64,000 nt of DNA from Lepas anatifera (GCA_034440635.1 JAOTON010002101.1:62001-126000), one strand, 5' to 3'; positions 1-11,255 are shown, numbered from the stretch's first letter. Numbers and translations are program-made. The notes: generated by a model not told the origin, from the letters alone.

Positions 1-664
1 CCTTGAGAAGAAGCAAAGGTAAACTGTCGCCACCCGGAGCCCGCGTGCGAGACAGATCAAGCTCGAACTCAGGCGGAAGAGGAAGACGGAAATATGCCTC
101 CTGATGTGGCTGGCGGTACAGTCGCAGGGCGGGAGAGGAAACGGGACTACTGGGCTTAACTGAGCAAAACATATTTGTGATGTTAAGTTCGAGAAAAGAT
201 AGACACAATGCGAAAGATACAGACCTTGATCAGAGCTGTGCTCAAGTGTTCTGATGATCGCGGTCCCGTCGTGACCCGGAGCAGATGAACCCTCACATAA
301 GCTGTCTCATATTTTCTACATCAACTTGGCAAGGGCGGATCCCCCGACAGGAGCCATTGTTCACAAGGGGGGGGGGGGCAGCTTCCTTTTGATGCTGATG
401 TTCGTATGCTTTGATGCACTATATTTGCCCGACCACGTCTCCATCAGTTTCACAGAGGACATATACACAGGAAGGCTCGCTGAGTTGCCATCTTGATTGC
501 TCACTAAGCGTCTTTTCCACAAAATTGCAATGTGCAGCGGGTTGGAGACTTGAGTCGTTACTATTGCCCCCCCGGCGCAGGGGCATCGTCCTCAGAGAGG
601 AGAGATGTCCGCCCCTGGCGTACCCCTGGATCCGCCACTTTAATCTGGAAATGTACTGTAAGAT
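1..664. other. Anonymous sequence before the tandem duplication
   Basis: I see no supported gene here. A run of about twelve G lies near position 367-378. Overlapping short ORFs on both strands at 411-780 disagree in frame and lack convincing splice borders. Confidence 0.4.
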
Positions 665-1499
665 TTTACTCCTCTTCACTCAAGATCCAGTCTCGCTCAC
701 AGAGTGGACATAGAGGTCAGAAACATGCGGTTTTCGATTGGATAATGGTCTGGAAGAAGTACAATGTTGCACCTTTCTAGACACATCGCCAAGGGCTAAG
801 ACATCTCTATTCCTTTGCCGATTGGCTCATGTAAAACTGACCTGATGCGTAAAACGGAAAAAGTGGCTACGAATGATGCCGTACTTAGCTTGTCATTCAC
901 GCCATTTTTTAAAACGCCGAAAAAAGCACCGACTATCAAATATGGTTCCAAATAATGCACAACCCGCAAGTTGGTTACGATTAGGTACTAATTGGGTTCG
1001 ATTTTTGTCGTGTTAGTTGACGCAGCAGCTGCAAAGCAATCTACTTGGAGTGGAAGATGTTTTGATAAAGAAATGCGTAAATTTACTCCTCTTCACTCAA
1101 GATCCAGTCTCGCTCACAGAGTGGACATAGAGGTCAGAAACATGCGGTTTTCGATTGGATAATGGTCTGGAAGAAGTACAATGTTGCACCTTTCTAGACA
1201 CATCGCCAAGGGCTAAGACATCTCTATTCCTTTGCCGATTGGCTCATGTAAAACTGACCTGATGCGTAAAACGGAAAAAGTGGCTACGAATGATGCCGTA
1301 CTTAGCTTGTCATTCACGCCATTTTTTAAAACGCCGAAAAAAGCACCGACTATCAAATATGGTTCCAAATAATGCACAACCCGCAAGTTGGTTACGATTA
1401 GGTACTAATTGGGTTCGATTTTTGTCGTGTTAGTTGACGCAGCAGCTGCAAAAAGCAATCTACTTGGAGTGGAAGATGTTTTGATAAAGAAATGCGTAA
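665..1499. repeat. Near-perfect 417-bp direct tandem duplication
   Basis: Copy 1 runs about 665-1081 and copy 2 about 1082-1499. The copies start with the same CTCTTCACTCAAGATCCAG block and are essentially identical. The visible difference is a 2-base expansion of an A run after CAGCAGCTGC (GCAAAGC at about 1031 against GCAAAAAGC in copy 2). Such similarity means the duplication is recent, or an assembly artefact. No coding content is evident. The second copy ends about 32 bases before the candidate exon at 1532. Confidence 0.9.
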
Positions 1500-1531
1500 A
1501 TGAATGCCGACCTTTCTTGCCCTCTAACCAG

Positions 1532-1580
1532 TGCGGATCAAGCAGGACACTATGACAATATTTATGCCCTGGCCGCTTGG
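1532..1580 (+). CDS. Candidate 49-nt internal coding exon, gene unknown
   Basis: The acceptor is strong: a pyrimidine tract TTTCTTGCCCTCTAACC followed by AG at 1530-1531. The donor GG|GTAAGT at 1581 is near consensus. Between them one frame is open, with one leading base and then 16 codons reading ADQAGHYDNIYALAAW. The intron phases would be 2 before and 0 after. I cannot assign a family to this peptide. Its size, two good borders and composition make it one of the better exon candidates, but 49 bp can arise by chance. It lies just downstream of the 417-bp duplication. Confidence 0.4.
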
Positions 1581-1870
1581 GTAAGTGGTGCCCACTTCAT
1601 ATACATAGTGCTTGCGAGCACACTTTTCGATAACTCTGGTTTTTATTAGTCCACTAAACTCAGACTCGCAGCCTTGATACTAACTCTGATTCTGACCCAA
1701 ATCAACCGGTAGAGCAAGTATGTTAACTTTCAATCAACCAAAATTCAGACATGTACCGACTTAACTCTAAAACAAGCGAACGAATGAGTGGAGTCAGCGT
1801 TAACACTGACTCTGAGTCACAACTCCAGAAGTCTGCTTGCGAGTCGTTAGTCAGCTAATCAAGTTATCAC

Positions 1871-2121
1871 CAAGGGCGTGGATTTTCGAAAACCATTGGG
1901 GTGTCAACATTTGAGAAATTTTCAATTACCATCACGTAAAAATAGCATGACACCTACAAACTTTATTTTGAGCCTCACACAGGCTTGTTGAACTAGACCA
2001 GAACGATTAAAAGTCTTGAAAATAAAACAACATGATTGAATTAAATCATTTTCTAAGCATTAGAATAACGTTTCTTTAGGGTGCCGGGGCACCCCAGAAG
2101 AGACATAAATCCACGCTCCTG
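1871..2121. mobile_element. Non-autonomous DNA transposon (MITE), GCGTGGATTT family
   Basis: The ends are inverted: CAAGGGCGTGGATTT at the left and AAATCCACGCTCCTG at the right. Internal blocks (CATTGGGGTGTCAACATTTG and GGTGCCGGGGCACCCC) recur at 19983-20237 and, reversed and partial, at about 32750-32908. Flanks GTTATCAC and GTCATTCC agree at only 5 of 8 positions, so an hAT-type 8-bp duplication is possible but unproven. There is no coding capacity. Confidence 0.6.
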
Positions 2122-3739
2122 GTCATTCCTCTCATTTTCACTATATAAATACCCATCTGCTACTGTAAGATTATCATGACGTTAGGCCTGAGCCCGACGA
2201 AGCTCCACCTCGGACATATAAATCCCGTCCAAGTCAGAGAGCTTGGATCATGGTCTTGGCGCGATCCCGCAGCTTCGCGGCCTTTTAAACATTCCAACCG
2301 AATGCAAAGTACTTGATTAATCTAATAAGTGGATAAAGCATAAATGCCGTCTAAAAAATATTTCAACATTAAGCAACCGACATGCGAACACAAAATCGTT
2401 CAAAAGCATAATTGAGACACTCCGATATTACTCGCGAGGCCTGTGAAGAACGATACATGCTTGGTTCGAGCAGACGGTTGCCGCCCACGCCTGTCCGATC
2501 TGTCTCGCTTCCTGGCTCCTATCCCACGAAGGAGGAATTTTCAAGGTGGGTCGCTGCCCTGGCCATGGCGCAGTCTTCGGCCAGACGCATTCACGGCAGG
2601 GGCAAGGACCACCAATTTGGGAACAGGTGGATCCACGCCAAAACAGCTCACTGCGCATGCCCCAGGAGTGCCTGAAATCGGGATAGGACGCAGGTTTCGG
2701 ACGGGGTATCTCAGGGATGTGTGCTGAGCTCTCCCTCAAGGTACTGGAGGATTTCCACAGGAAAAATTAACGATAAACCATACTCTTTGGGAGTTCAGAA
2801 AAGACTCAGGGCACGCTTCTGCACACATTATATCCTGCATTCAAATTGGTTCTTCCATTTTTGTCTGATACTAAGAATCCAGAATTTAATGTAACTTCTT
2901 TGCAGTTTTATAGCATTCTGTGTGAAAACCAAAATATAAGGCATAGAGAAGACAATATGACCTACCTTTTGACTCCAATATTCGATGAACAAACAAAACG
3001 TACACACAAAGACGTCACATGCAAATATATGCTTACATTAGCCAACGAAATAGTTACCCTGGGTGACCACTGTGTCTGATAACCCACTCTTCAAGGATGA
3101 AAAATGGCATCATGGTATAGTACATACTTAGACCCTGACTTAGACTGAGACTGGAGACTGCGAGACCAGCACCCACGCTCCATCCATTTTAACAGTTCGC
3201 CGCTGTTCGAATGAAGTGAAGACGTAAATGCTGCTCTAGTTCAGTCCGATAGAGACAGGGAGGACGGATATGACACTGGGTCATGACCACTTAGGTCGAC
3301 CATTCCCATGCATAGATTTACGGACCTCCCGCCGCCAACCTGGGTGGCCATGCTATAGGGCCCCTTGATAAGTTTCTGGATATGCTACTGCTCACTTTAT
3401 TTCCTAAACTTGAAGTGTTTAACTTTAAATGTATCATAAACTATTGAATAGCTTGACCTAATATTATTAACTAAGGCAGTATTTTCGAAACGATAAGACT
3501 CAAAATATATATATATTTTTGTTCAGCTGCGACTCAACGACTGAGGGTGCAAAAATATTTACGAGTATCAGCAAATGGAAATGATGAAGCTAATTGAAGC
3601 ATGCCATTGTCAATCTTTCTAACTGGAGAGAAGAATGCTATCAGTTTATTTCGATCTATATACGTTGTTTCCTGAAACTAGACAGTCAAACGCCGCCCAA
3701 CGGTAACGAGTCGTCGCTCACAATCTTTTCTCCGCGATT
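2122..3739. other. Anonymous intergenic or intronic sequence
   Basis: Overlapping ORFs on both strands at 2412-2739 look like chance openings in GC-richer DNA. A plus-strand ORF at 2846-3079 is preceded near 2890 by an acceptor-like TTCTTTGCAG and ends in a stop, but has no recognisable domain. The rest is AT-rich. Nothing else is supported. Confidence 0.35.
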
Positions 3740-4093
3740 TGTGAAAAACGTCACGGGGTGATAAATATGGGCTCAAAATACTTTTTTCCCATCCAAGGCC
3801 CAATATCTACGCTGAACTTACCTGGTTCTGTTTGAAGTTGAGAGTTGAAGCATGAAAATCTTGCTTATAAACTAAAAAGGAGTCGGGGGAAAAAGGAGGT
3901 GGATCGTTTTGGCAGGGGAGGGGGCAAAACATAGTTTTGCCCCGAGCTTTTCCGTTTGGGAGAGGGGGGAAAATGCCTTTTTGCCCCTCCCCTGGATCCG
4001 CCACTGTGCCTATAGCCGGAGGCTGTTCCGAGCCAATGACGGGGGGGCTGAAGCCCCTAGCCCCTGCGAAATGAAGTCTTGGATCCGCCACTG
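3740..4093. mobile_element. hAT-like MITE copy, CAGTGGCGGATCC family
   Basis: The block at 3740-4006 matches the element at 46433-46809, including ATCCAAGGCCCAATAT, CTTATAAACTAAAAAGGAGT and the right end CTGGATCCGCCACTG. A second short GGATCCGCCACTG end follows at 4081-4093, so two insertions may abut. The left TIR seen in the 46-kb copy is missing here, so this copy is truncated or rearranged. Confidence 0.6.
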
Positions 4094-4389
4094 ACCAGGC
4101 TCGTTGAGTTCTGCTAAGAAAGCTCCACTCGACAAGTGGGTGGAAAATGTAGTAACAGATAACACACGAGTGGACAATGTAGCTTGCCTGGGTGATGCGC
4201 TCCGCCCAGCACCCTGGTATTCGGAACACTGCCTCACTTTGACTGTGCCTGCCCAATGCAAACGCACAATAATCAGTTCCAATGCAGGGAATAGTTCCGA
4301 AAAAATGTGTAAAAAAGCCAGGTCTGAGAGACAATTTGACTGGTGAGCCATTCCTTTCGTCACAGGCGAATCTTAACTTGATGAGGGGA

Positions 4390-4528
4390 GGAGGGGAGGG
4401 GGGGAGGGGATTAACCCGGATTTTATCCCCCGAAGTCCCTGATTTTTGCCGATTTTATTTAAAATACATGTTTTTCACGATTTAAGGCCCCGCTGCCCCT
4501 CCTAACCGTCAGTCTAGATCCGACCCTG
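4390..4528. mobile_element. Diverged ~140-bp CAGGGTCGGATC-family MITE
   Basis: It carries the family core TTTTTGCCGATTTT followed by a G/C-rich right end CTAGATCCGACCCTG. The core and end recur at 36049-36189 and, inverted, at 9898-10040. No clear target duplication is visible. Confidence 0.5.
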
Positions 4529-4808
4529 CCCGGCCATGGGCGGTTATCGGCCGGGGGGGGGTGTAGAAAATTCACAACTTCTCAGTAACTATCGGCAAAT
4601 CCGTATCATTCCCATGCCTGTCCAATATAGCCATGTACCAAGCAGACAATAGGTATATCTTATTTTCCCGTCCGACTAAGATGCACCGTACACCGGAAAA
4701 ATAAAGACCATTTCTATCGAATATTGCGGGTTTATCCATTTCAATTCTGGTTCATAGACGACCACACACTTATGGAGCACAATATGATGTGCACATAATG
4801 ATGGCATT

Positions 4809-5003
4809 CAGGGGCGCCGCCAAGGAATTTTTGCAGCGGTGGACGGACCCGGGCTGGTGCTGACCGGGGGAGGCGAATTTTGAGCATATTCGGTATCTGA
4901 CAGTATTGATGACGATGGACCCAAAAATTTTGGAGTGGACGTCCCCCCCCTGGTTGGTCAACAGGGGGGACGCGTCCTCCGTCCCCCGCTTTCGGCGCCC
5001 ATG
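4809..5003. mobile_element. 195-bp hAT-like MITE (CAGGGGCGCCGCC family)
   Basis: The ends are CAGGGGCGCCGCCAAGG and TTTCGGCGCCCATG. Flanks ATGGCATT (4801-4808) and ATGACATC (5004-5011) match at 6 of 8 positions, as an ageing 8-bp target duplication would. A closely related copy with a perfect 8-bp duplication lies at 49303-49498, which supports these borders. It is non-coding. Confidence 0.75.
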
Positions 5004-5410
5004 ATGACATCTTATAGTTATCATTACTATTCTGTAGACACATCATCCAGAACAACGGGAAGATCAGATATCACGAGTAATCCAATAGTGCCAGGGTGAA
5101 GAACATGAGAGAATATATTCCCTCATGTGATTCTAAGTTTATTTGAAACAGTTAACACAACATTATGAAACTTATTCAACTCCCAAACACGATGCGACGT
5201 CTCCAACTACTCAGGAGGCTTCCTTCTTATCAACGTTTTAATCGTCCAACTGTACCCAAATACTGTTCAGAGACATCTTAGGGTCTGTGTCTCAATTCAG
5301 CAATCATAAGCAGCCCCACGCTTATCACAAGCCAACATCATTCATTTACTAACGTCTTTCGTGTATAACTGTTCAGGCCTGCTCTCCAGAGCTCCCCATA
5401 TAGCTTGCAG

Positions 5411-5552
5411 CCAGAGATCAGAAAAACAACATTTACTTTCACCAACGGGGACCGGTTGTTGCCCCAAAATCTATACGTTTCCCTGCATGAAAAGGGGCTG
5501 AACCTTACAAAAGAGAAAATTATTATCCCCGCCCACAGAATGAATAGGATAG
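5411..5552 (+). CDS. Weak candidate coding exon
   Basis: An acceptor-like AGCTTGCAG precedes an open frame starting PEIRKTTFTFTNGDRL and continuing through NLTKEKIIIPAHRMNR. A possible donor ATAG|GTAACA follows at 5553. The reading frame stays open beyond this to a stop near 5740, so the ORF could also be fortuitous. No family is recognised. The polypyrimidine tract is only moderate. Confidence 0.2.
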
Positions 5553-5661
5553 GTAACACATTGCGATACCATATTGTAGTTAATGGATTAATTGCACATC
5601 TATGGGTAATAGCTTCAGTTTCGGAAATACTCCATCTTCTGGTGCCCGAGATTTTCCTCAA

Positions 5662-5850
5662 CTACGTTGGCAGGATCGGAATTGTTCGGACCTCTGCCTG
5701 CAGCACCAAGTCTCGCGCGGGGGTCACGACACCGCCGTAAAGGTCACCCGGCAGCGTGCCCCCAGGCGGTTCGACTGCCCCGCACAGCAAGACGGGGAAG
5801 TAACGGCTCACCCCGCTGCCGGCTCGCCAAGAATGCAGGGAAGTGACTGC
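5662..5850 (-). CDS. Weak candidate terminal coding exon in a GC-rich patch
   Basis: On the minus strand a 63-codon open frame includes YFPVLLCGAVEPPGG and GDLYGGVVTPARDLVLQAEV and ends at a TAG at 5662-5664. It is GC-rich compared with its surroundings. An AG just inside the upstream stop could serve as an acceptor. No ATG starts it and no family is recognised. A plus-strand ORF overlaps, so the coding strand is not certain. Confidence 0.2.
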   Translation of the reverse strand, partial: AVTSLHSWRAGSGVSRYFPVLLCGAVEPPGGTLPGDLYGGVVTPARDLVLQAEVRTIPILPT

Positions 5851-6320
5851 TTATAGTTAAGGCCAGCGACGTTGTTTCTACATACAACGACGTTTAGCAT
5901 ACACATAATTAATGAATTTCGTAAAACAAATGTACCTCTTTTCAATGTTTACACTGCATTCAACTCATTTACGTTTTGTTTTATTTGTTTTCTTCTCTAT
6001 AATCCACTCATCCAATGGTATCCGCCTGCCCCATTTGACTAGTTGCCAAGATGAGACATTTGCCAACGAAACCATAGCCAGAGGGGTCGTTCAGTTCGCC
6101 CATCTATTGTGTTGTCGAAACATTTTCACTCGTATTTCTAAAATAGTGTTTGTTATCGGGCCTTAAAACAGTGTCAGCCGTTGTGGTTACACATGGTCTC
6201 CCAATATTTGGATTTCAAAACGATGGGAAAGTGGCAAAAAGAACAGACCTCATGTGCTTCAGGCGGTAAGGTATCGCCAGCAATATGAGATGGCGAAGAG
6301 TCGATACAATGATCGTGATA

Positions 6321-6444
6321 CTACAGGACTAGATAATCTAGCTGGGGAAGATTTGGCATATCTAGTAATATTCATGTAATATTCTACAGGACTAGATAAT
6401 CTAGCTGGGGGATATTTGGCATATCTAGTAATATTCATAATCAT

Positions 6445-6446
<2 letters not shown>
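6321..6446. repeat. 63-bp tandem duplication
   Basis: Two adjacent copies (6321-6383 and 6384-6446) start with CTACAGGACTAGATAATCTA and end in a TAGTAATATTCAT block. The second copy runs straight into the CT microsatellite, so both probably reflect local replication slippage. Confidence 0.8.

Positions 6447-6448
<2 letters not shown>

Positions 6449-6499
<51 letters not shown>
6449..6499. repeat. (TC)n microsatellite, about 25 units
   Basis: An uninterrupted TC run of about 51 bases. Confidence 0.95.
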
Positions 6500-6502
<3 letters not shown>

Positions 6503-8601
6503 GTTCACCCACCGCTGGGCTCACTGGTGAAAAGCTTTTAGTTTTGTTATGTTTGTGCCCCGGATGTATTTTATTTCCTTTATCATCTGTCCAAACTTGT
6601 CTTGATTAACGTTCAGGTACAGTGCAATTGTGTTAGAAGACTTGCACCATTTATGCTTCGATATGATTCTCAATGTAGAAAACACAACAGGGTGACAGAC
6701 CCGTTGTTCTAACTTCACCACGCCCCTCCCCCCACAAAACACTAAGCACTACATACATTTTCACTTCTCACGCCTATGCCTGAAGACGATACAGCGTCTC
6801 GTCGCGCTCAAACCTGCCTTCTGGGGGGCCACGGCCATACGCGTCGGAGCGGAGGGGGTGCCAGGGGCCCTGGCCTCTCCACTTTTCATAAACATTCTAA
6901 TTTCAGCCAAACTAGGAAGAACTCGGAAAATGTTGCAACAAGCCAATGCAGAAGACAACAATGAGTCCAAACTCGATTAATATTGGTTCTCGCGAGGGCA
7001 GTTCTTCGTCAGCAGTAGGGTTAAGATTGACTGGGACCCATCACTTTTTTATCGGTGGCGACGCTTGTGGCCACGACAGACTTACAGCCCAATCTGTGCA
7101 CGGAAGAACATACATCCCAGTGTACAAGCTCGAGGTTCAAGCCAGACGAGGGCAGATTGGCAACGGTATGTGAATAGGCATGACGACGTGGGCGACATCT
7201 AGAAGGAAACAGGCACACTGAAGCTACCAACAATCGCCAGTTGAAGGCACTCCTGTAGCGCTCATATTCGCACCGTCAAGAAAAAGAAGAGACGGCCTGG
7301 GACCATCCATCAGCACTTGACGGTGTTTTCCGAAGTCTCAACAATGATACAGCGATAAAAAAACAAAATATAAAACCGCAGGAGATATAAATGCTTCCTT
7401 CGAAAAGGCGGCTTCTTCATTACGCATGTTTCTTACATTTCAAGTCACCTGTTAGCATATACCGCTAACAGTATGTATGCACATGCAAGTTATGTTTGGC
7501 TTGGCCAACATGACCGACGTCAGCATTTCCACCAACTGCATGCTCATTAGGAATAATCGATAATGTGTCGGCTGCTCGCGCAGACACCGCTGCGCTGACT
7601 TGGCGGCCTTTGCCGAGAATAGAGCGAAGTCGAACGGTGCCAGATAGCGGGGCACAAAAACTCCGTCTGGCTGGTCTCACCTGACTGCAAACCCCAGCCA
7701 GGGAGAGGCGAAGACGTGAACAGCCTTCAGTTTTCCAATGTCTCTTTGGCGTCACATAACGTGAAACATACAAATAGGATACCACGAAACCGAGCCCCAC
7801 GCAATGATAATAATCACACGTCTCCCACAAAACACAAACAAAATAATGTTTCCTGTTTATCGGGTTCGAACTTATCCAGAGAGTTGGACCCATCAGTTAG
7901 TCACAGGCCGGTGCCACCATAAAATTCCTCCTTGTTTTGGTCTTATTTCGGTTAGCAAAAACAAAATTATAGTGTCGACAGCAAAATGACAGCTAACCAT
8001 ACTTAGCATGCTCTACTAATCTCACTTTCCCGTTCAGCACGGAATGAAACCATCGGGCACCGCACGACTCAAGGTATCGGCAAAGTGTCAAGGACGTGGG
8101 AACCGGGCGAAAGCTCCGGAGTCAGCCACCCTGCCCCTCCCCTCAACTTCACAGACAGGAATCATCACTGCTCCAGGGGCGGATCCAGACCTGTATGAGG
8201 GGAGGGGCTAGGGGCTCAACCTTTACCTTGAATAACCTCTTACTATGCGATTACTGTGGGCACTCAGAAATTTCGGGGGAGTTTAAGCCCCCCAGTGTCG
8301 GTCACTGACTACCCCAATCCGTTTGAGACCATAACCGATTGATTTTCTTTTCAGGCAGTGTGGTTTCAACCATTTCTCCCCGTGTTGATCCCCATCAATA
8401 CGTTTCATCCACATCGGCCCCTTGAGTTTCCAAAATAATATCGGAAAGTAAGGCACCTACTTGCGCCAGGGCGGTGCCGCTGTGTGGAGATGGGCAGTCA
8501 AATCACAAACAGCGGCTGGAACGGACATTAGAAGTAGCAGACTCCGATAACGTCCCCTACAAGTGCGTCAGATGCATGGAAAGCAAATGAGTGACCTATC
8601 T
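6500..8601. other. Anonymous sequence
   Basis: A minus-strand ORF at 7465-7893 contains a donor-like CAG|GTGAGA (at about 7674) but no clear acceptor or domain. A G-rich CAGGGGCGGATCCAGACC end at about 8174, with a possible partner near 8305, probably marks another diverged hAT-like MITE. Nothing else is supported. Confidence 0.35.
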
Positions 8602-8735
8602 CAGGGGCGGATCTGACCCTGCTCCCCCAAAACGGAAAATCTTACGTAGTCTTAGGCAGTTTTCTCAACTACGCTGTTTTTCGCGATCTTGCGCTGAACA
8701 GCCCCTCCCCAACGTTTCGCCTGGATCCGCCTCTG
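8602..8735. mobile_element. 134-bp hAT-like MITE (CAGGGGCGGATC family)
   Basis: The terminal repeats are CAGGGGCGGATCTGACC and GCCTGGATCCGCCTCTG. The flanks share only CTATC, so the target duplication has decayed. Layout and size match the copies at 9898 and 36049. Confidence 0.6.
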
Positions 8736-9264
8736 GTCTATCCAGCAACACCTATGTAACTCATCAAATGCCCTGATTTTGGTGACGGCTAGAAAGGCCT
8801 AGTCCGTTCTTAAACCAGTCTATTGATTGTCGTCGCCTAGCCAACCACTATATCCAAACTTAATCGCTGACAGCGTGCGATTGCAATCAAAACATCTAAG
8901 TTTCGATTTACCTTGCAAATACTTTTACCTAGTGTCTTACCTTCCTATGGCTGACAGACATCGCAATTAACATTTCGTTGTAAGTAATTTGTCCAAGCGA
9001 CTACATTTCCTTAAGCTCTGCTTTTAGAAGATTTCAGCCCTAAGATGTATTCGGAAAGAAAGTAATTTAAATACATCTTGGTATTCATTCCACCTCTCTT
9101 TAAAGGGAATGTGGCACCTTGGTCGAATCCTGGAATTTAGTGAAATTAGGCGTACTTTTAGTAAAAAATAATGAAACCACTTATGATTTCTCTGAAAAAT
9201 GTTCAATAAGCTCAATATTTGGTTTTTAAAAATACTCCTCTAGGAAAATAAATAAATATCTGCC

Positions 9265-9380
9265 TGTGAATGATGTCATGATCTGGCAACCACTATCATA
9301 CTTGAAACGCTTCAAGGGCTTCGATTGGCTGATGCTCATCGTGACGTCAGCATATGTCGTCACACCAGCAGCTCACAACA
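9265..9380 (+). promoter_or_regulatory. Candidate promoter / 5' UTR with inverted CCAAT box and CRE
   Basis: The stretch holds CGATTGGCTGATG (an inverted CCAAT box) and a perfect TGACGTCA (cAMP-response element core) near 9341-9348. Another TGATGTCA lies near 9271. No TATA box is obvious. It leads directly into an ATG in good context with a downstream splice donor. This is the usual arrangement of a TATA-less housekeeping promoter in animals, but transcription itself cannot be read from sequence. Confidence 0.35.
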
Positions 9381-9420
9381 ATGGCCGCCCGGCGGGGGCT
9401 GATGAGGGGGCTGGTGTCAG
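9381..9420 (+). CDS. Candidate first coding exon, Arg-rich N-terminus
   Basis: ATG at 9381 sits in the context ACAACAATGG, a good animal start context. Thirteen codons read MAARRGLMRGLVS and one further base precedes the donor TCAG|GTAGGT, giving a phase-1 intron. The short, Arg-rich, acid-free start is what a mitochondrial presequence can look like, but that is inference from 13 residues. No downstream exon could be joined. It points toward the minus-strand exon at 10.9 kb, so the two genes would have to overlap through their introns. Confidence 0.35.
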
Positions 9421-9487
9421 GTAGGTTTTAGCTTTTTTTTCTACAGAAAAATCGAGTTCCAAGACAAATGATGTATGGAGTACCGGG

Positions 9488-9643
9488 TTTTCCGAATTGC
9501 TTTACAACTTGGCTATCTCAGTTAAAATCACGTTATGAAGGTGCCACATTCCCTCTAAACAAGACTTTTCCGAATTGCTTTACAACTTGGCTATCTCAGT
9601 TAAAATCACGTTATGAAGGTGCCACATTCCCTCTAAACAAGAC
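9488..9643. repeat. Perfect 78-bp tandem duplication
   Basis: Copies at 9488-9565 and 9566-9643 are identical over the whole unit, which starts TTTTCCGAATTGC. A short inverted relative, AAAGGGAATGTGGCACCTT, lies at about 9101-9120. The duplication is probably a recent slippage event, or an assembly duplication. Confidence 0.9.
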
Positions 9644-9897
9644 TGTCATAATAATCGCAGAAGACAGTAAGAAACATCCGTGTGCAGCCAGGACCTATAC
9701 ACCTTAGCGTGCACGACGTTTCACAAAGACCGGGCCAACAAAACAGGCGCGCGTGGTGGAATAATCACAAAGCTTTGCTACCGCGCAGCGTTCAAAGCAC
9801 GGCCGCCACTGTTTTGTGAGGTTTCCGTGGATATATGAGGGGGGAAAACTGCCGACCGGAAACACACGCGACCAGGTGGTCCCGTGTGTGAAACAAG

Positions 9898-10040
9898 CAG
9901 GGGCGGATCCAGACCCACGGTTGGGGGAGGCAACGAGTCCCAAAATCGTAAAAAACATGCTCTTTTTAAAGAAAATCGGAAAATCGGTGGCTTGGTGGGG
10001 GGGCAACTCCCCGTTTCCCCCTCCCCTGGATCCGCCAGTG
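9898..10040. mobile_element. 143-bp hAT-like MITE (CAGGGGCGGATCCAG)
   Basis: The left end CAGGGGCGGATCCAGACC and right end CTGGATCCGCCAGTG form inverted termini. The core AAAATCGTAAAAAACATG...AAAATCGG is shared, inverted, with 36049-36189. Flanks GAAACAAG and GAGCCGAG match at 5 of 8 positions. Confidence 0.65.
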
Positions 10041-10909
10041 GAGCCGAGCCGGAAGAGTGAGGGCAGGCACCGCCCCTTACCGGCTGCCCCTGGTCGTGGT
10101 AACGCGAGCCGTGCGGTGTCAACAAAAATAGATACGCGACTCGTCAATGGCGGCGATGCCATACAAATCAGACAGCAATGGCGGAGGCCGTACATGAAGC
10201 GACAGCTTTTGTACCAGAGCTGTCAGGAAAGCATTCGTGTTCATTGTTTTGGCTTTGTTATTATTACAGCCATGAGTGGTCGTCTCTGACTTCTTCTCAC
10301 AGTAGGACACGGCGTTACTGTATCTCTGGGAGTATTTATAGAGAAAACATCGAGCTCCACCCAAGAGCGCAGTAAAAAATCTGCCGAGGGGAGTGTATGA
10401 GGAAGGTCGAGAGGGGAAGCGGAGTTTTTGCTCGGTTCAGCGCCTTCCGCAGTATCAGAATGAACTTCACCCTTAACCCCTGCCTCACTTCCCAACACAG
10501 CTCCACCCCGACAGCGAGGACAACGCTCCGCTCCACCAAGGCCTGAACTCAGCCCGGTCTGCTCCCCCTTGACCAGTTTTTGCTGGCGATAAAAACGTCC
10601 TCTACGCCGTCGGCGACGGGGCCGGATATCATATCACGTGGCACAGCGGTTGCGCCGGGCCGCGCACGCTAGCAAAAACAGAGCCCTTCAGATGTAGTCG
10701 GGCTCACCGCCCGTGTCGATGGCGCACTAGCTGAACGGCGCATCCCATTCTCCCGCCTGATTGGAGCTGCCTCTACCTAAAACCTGGTATGGATACAGCA
10801 AGTGACGCCCTCGGTGCACATATTCACAGAGTGATTGGATTGAGATATGCAATTACGAAAGTAAAAAACATCCTCATATTCAGCGGAGCAAAACAAGCGT
10901 TGGACTCAC

Positions 10910-11246
10910 CCTGCCTGGCGGGTGAGTAGGGGTCATAGCTGCTGGCCGACAGAGGCGAGACGGACATGCCGGCGGCATTGCCGGAGGCGAAGCCGCCGCC
11001 GGGCGAGGGCGCCTCGGCACTGCTCTGGCTCGGCGAGGGCAGCCAGTCATCCGGCCGAGAGCGCGGGGCCACCGGCTCGGGCGAGAGCACCACCAGGTCA
11101 GAGGGCGAGCCGATGTTGAGCCCGGTGGGGGTGCAGGCGCTGCCCTCGGAGCCGGCGTTGCTGCTGAAGAGGAGGCCAGGGGGCGGCGGCGACGCCAGCG
11201 GCGTGGGCGGCGACAGCGCCAGCGTGCCCTCGCCGCCCCGCCGCAT
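10910..11246 (-). CDS. First coding exon of a nuclear-receptor-like protein, possibly ecdysone receptor (A/B domain)
   Basis: On the minus strand the exon begins at about 11433 after an acceptor-like TATCTCCTGCAG, carries a 5' UTR (11433-11247), and opens at ATG 11246. An in-frame TGA lies upstream and there is no earlier ATG. It encodes 112 residues plus one base before a consensus donor CAGG|GTGAGT at 10909-10904, giving a phase-1 intron. The product is Ser/Pro/Gly-rich and likely disordered, with GLNIGSPSDLVVLSPEP in the middle and SPLSASSYDPYSPARQ at the end. From memory, arthropod EcR A/B domains end with a YDPYSP-like stretch, joined by an intron inside a Gly codon to the shared part before the zinc fingers. 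This fits, but no DNA-binding or ligand-binding exon is visible at lower coordinates. Another Ser/Pro-rich transcription factor remains possible. Confidence 0.45.
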
Positions 11247-11255
11247 CCCCTGGAT

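Noticed and set aside
3807..4363. Minus-strand ORFs of 117-175 codons
   Set aside because: They run through MITE sequence with G/C-rich ends and have no family match.
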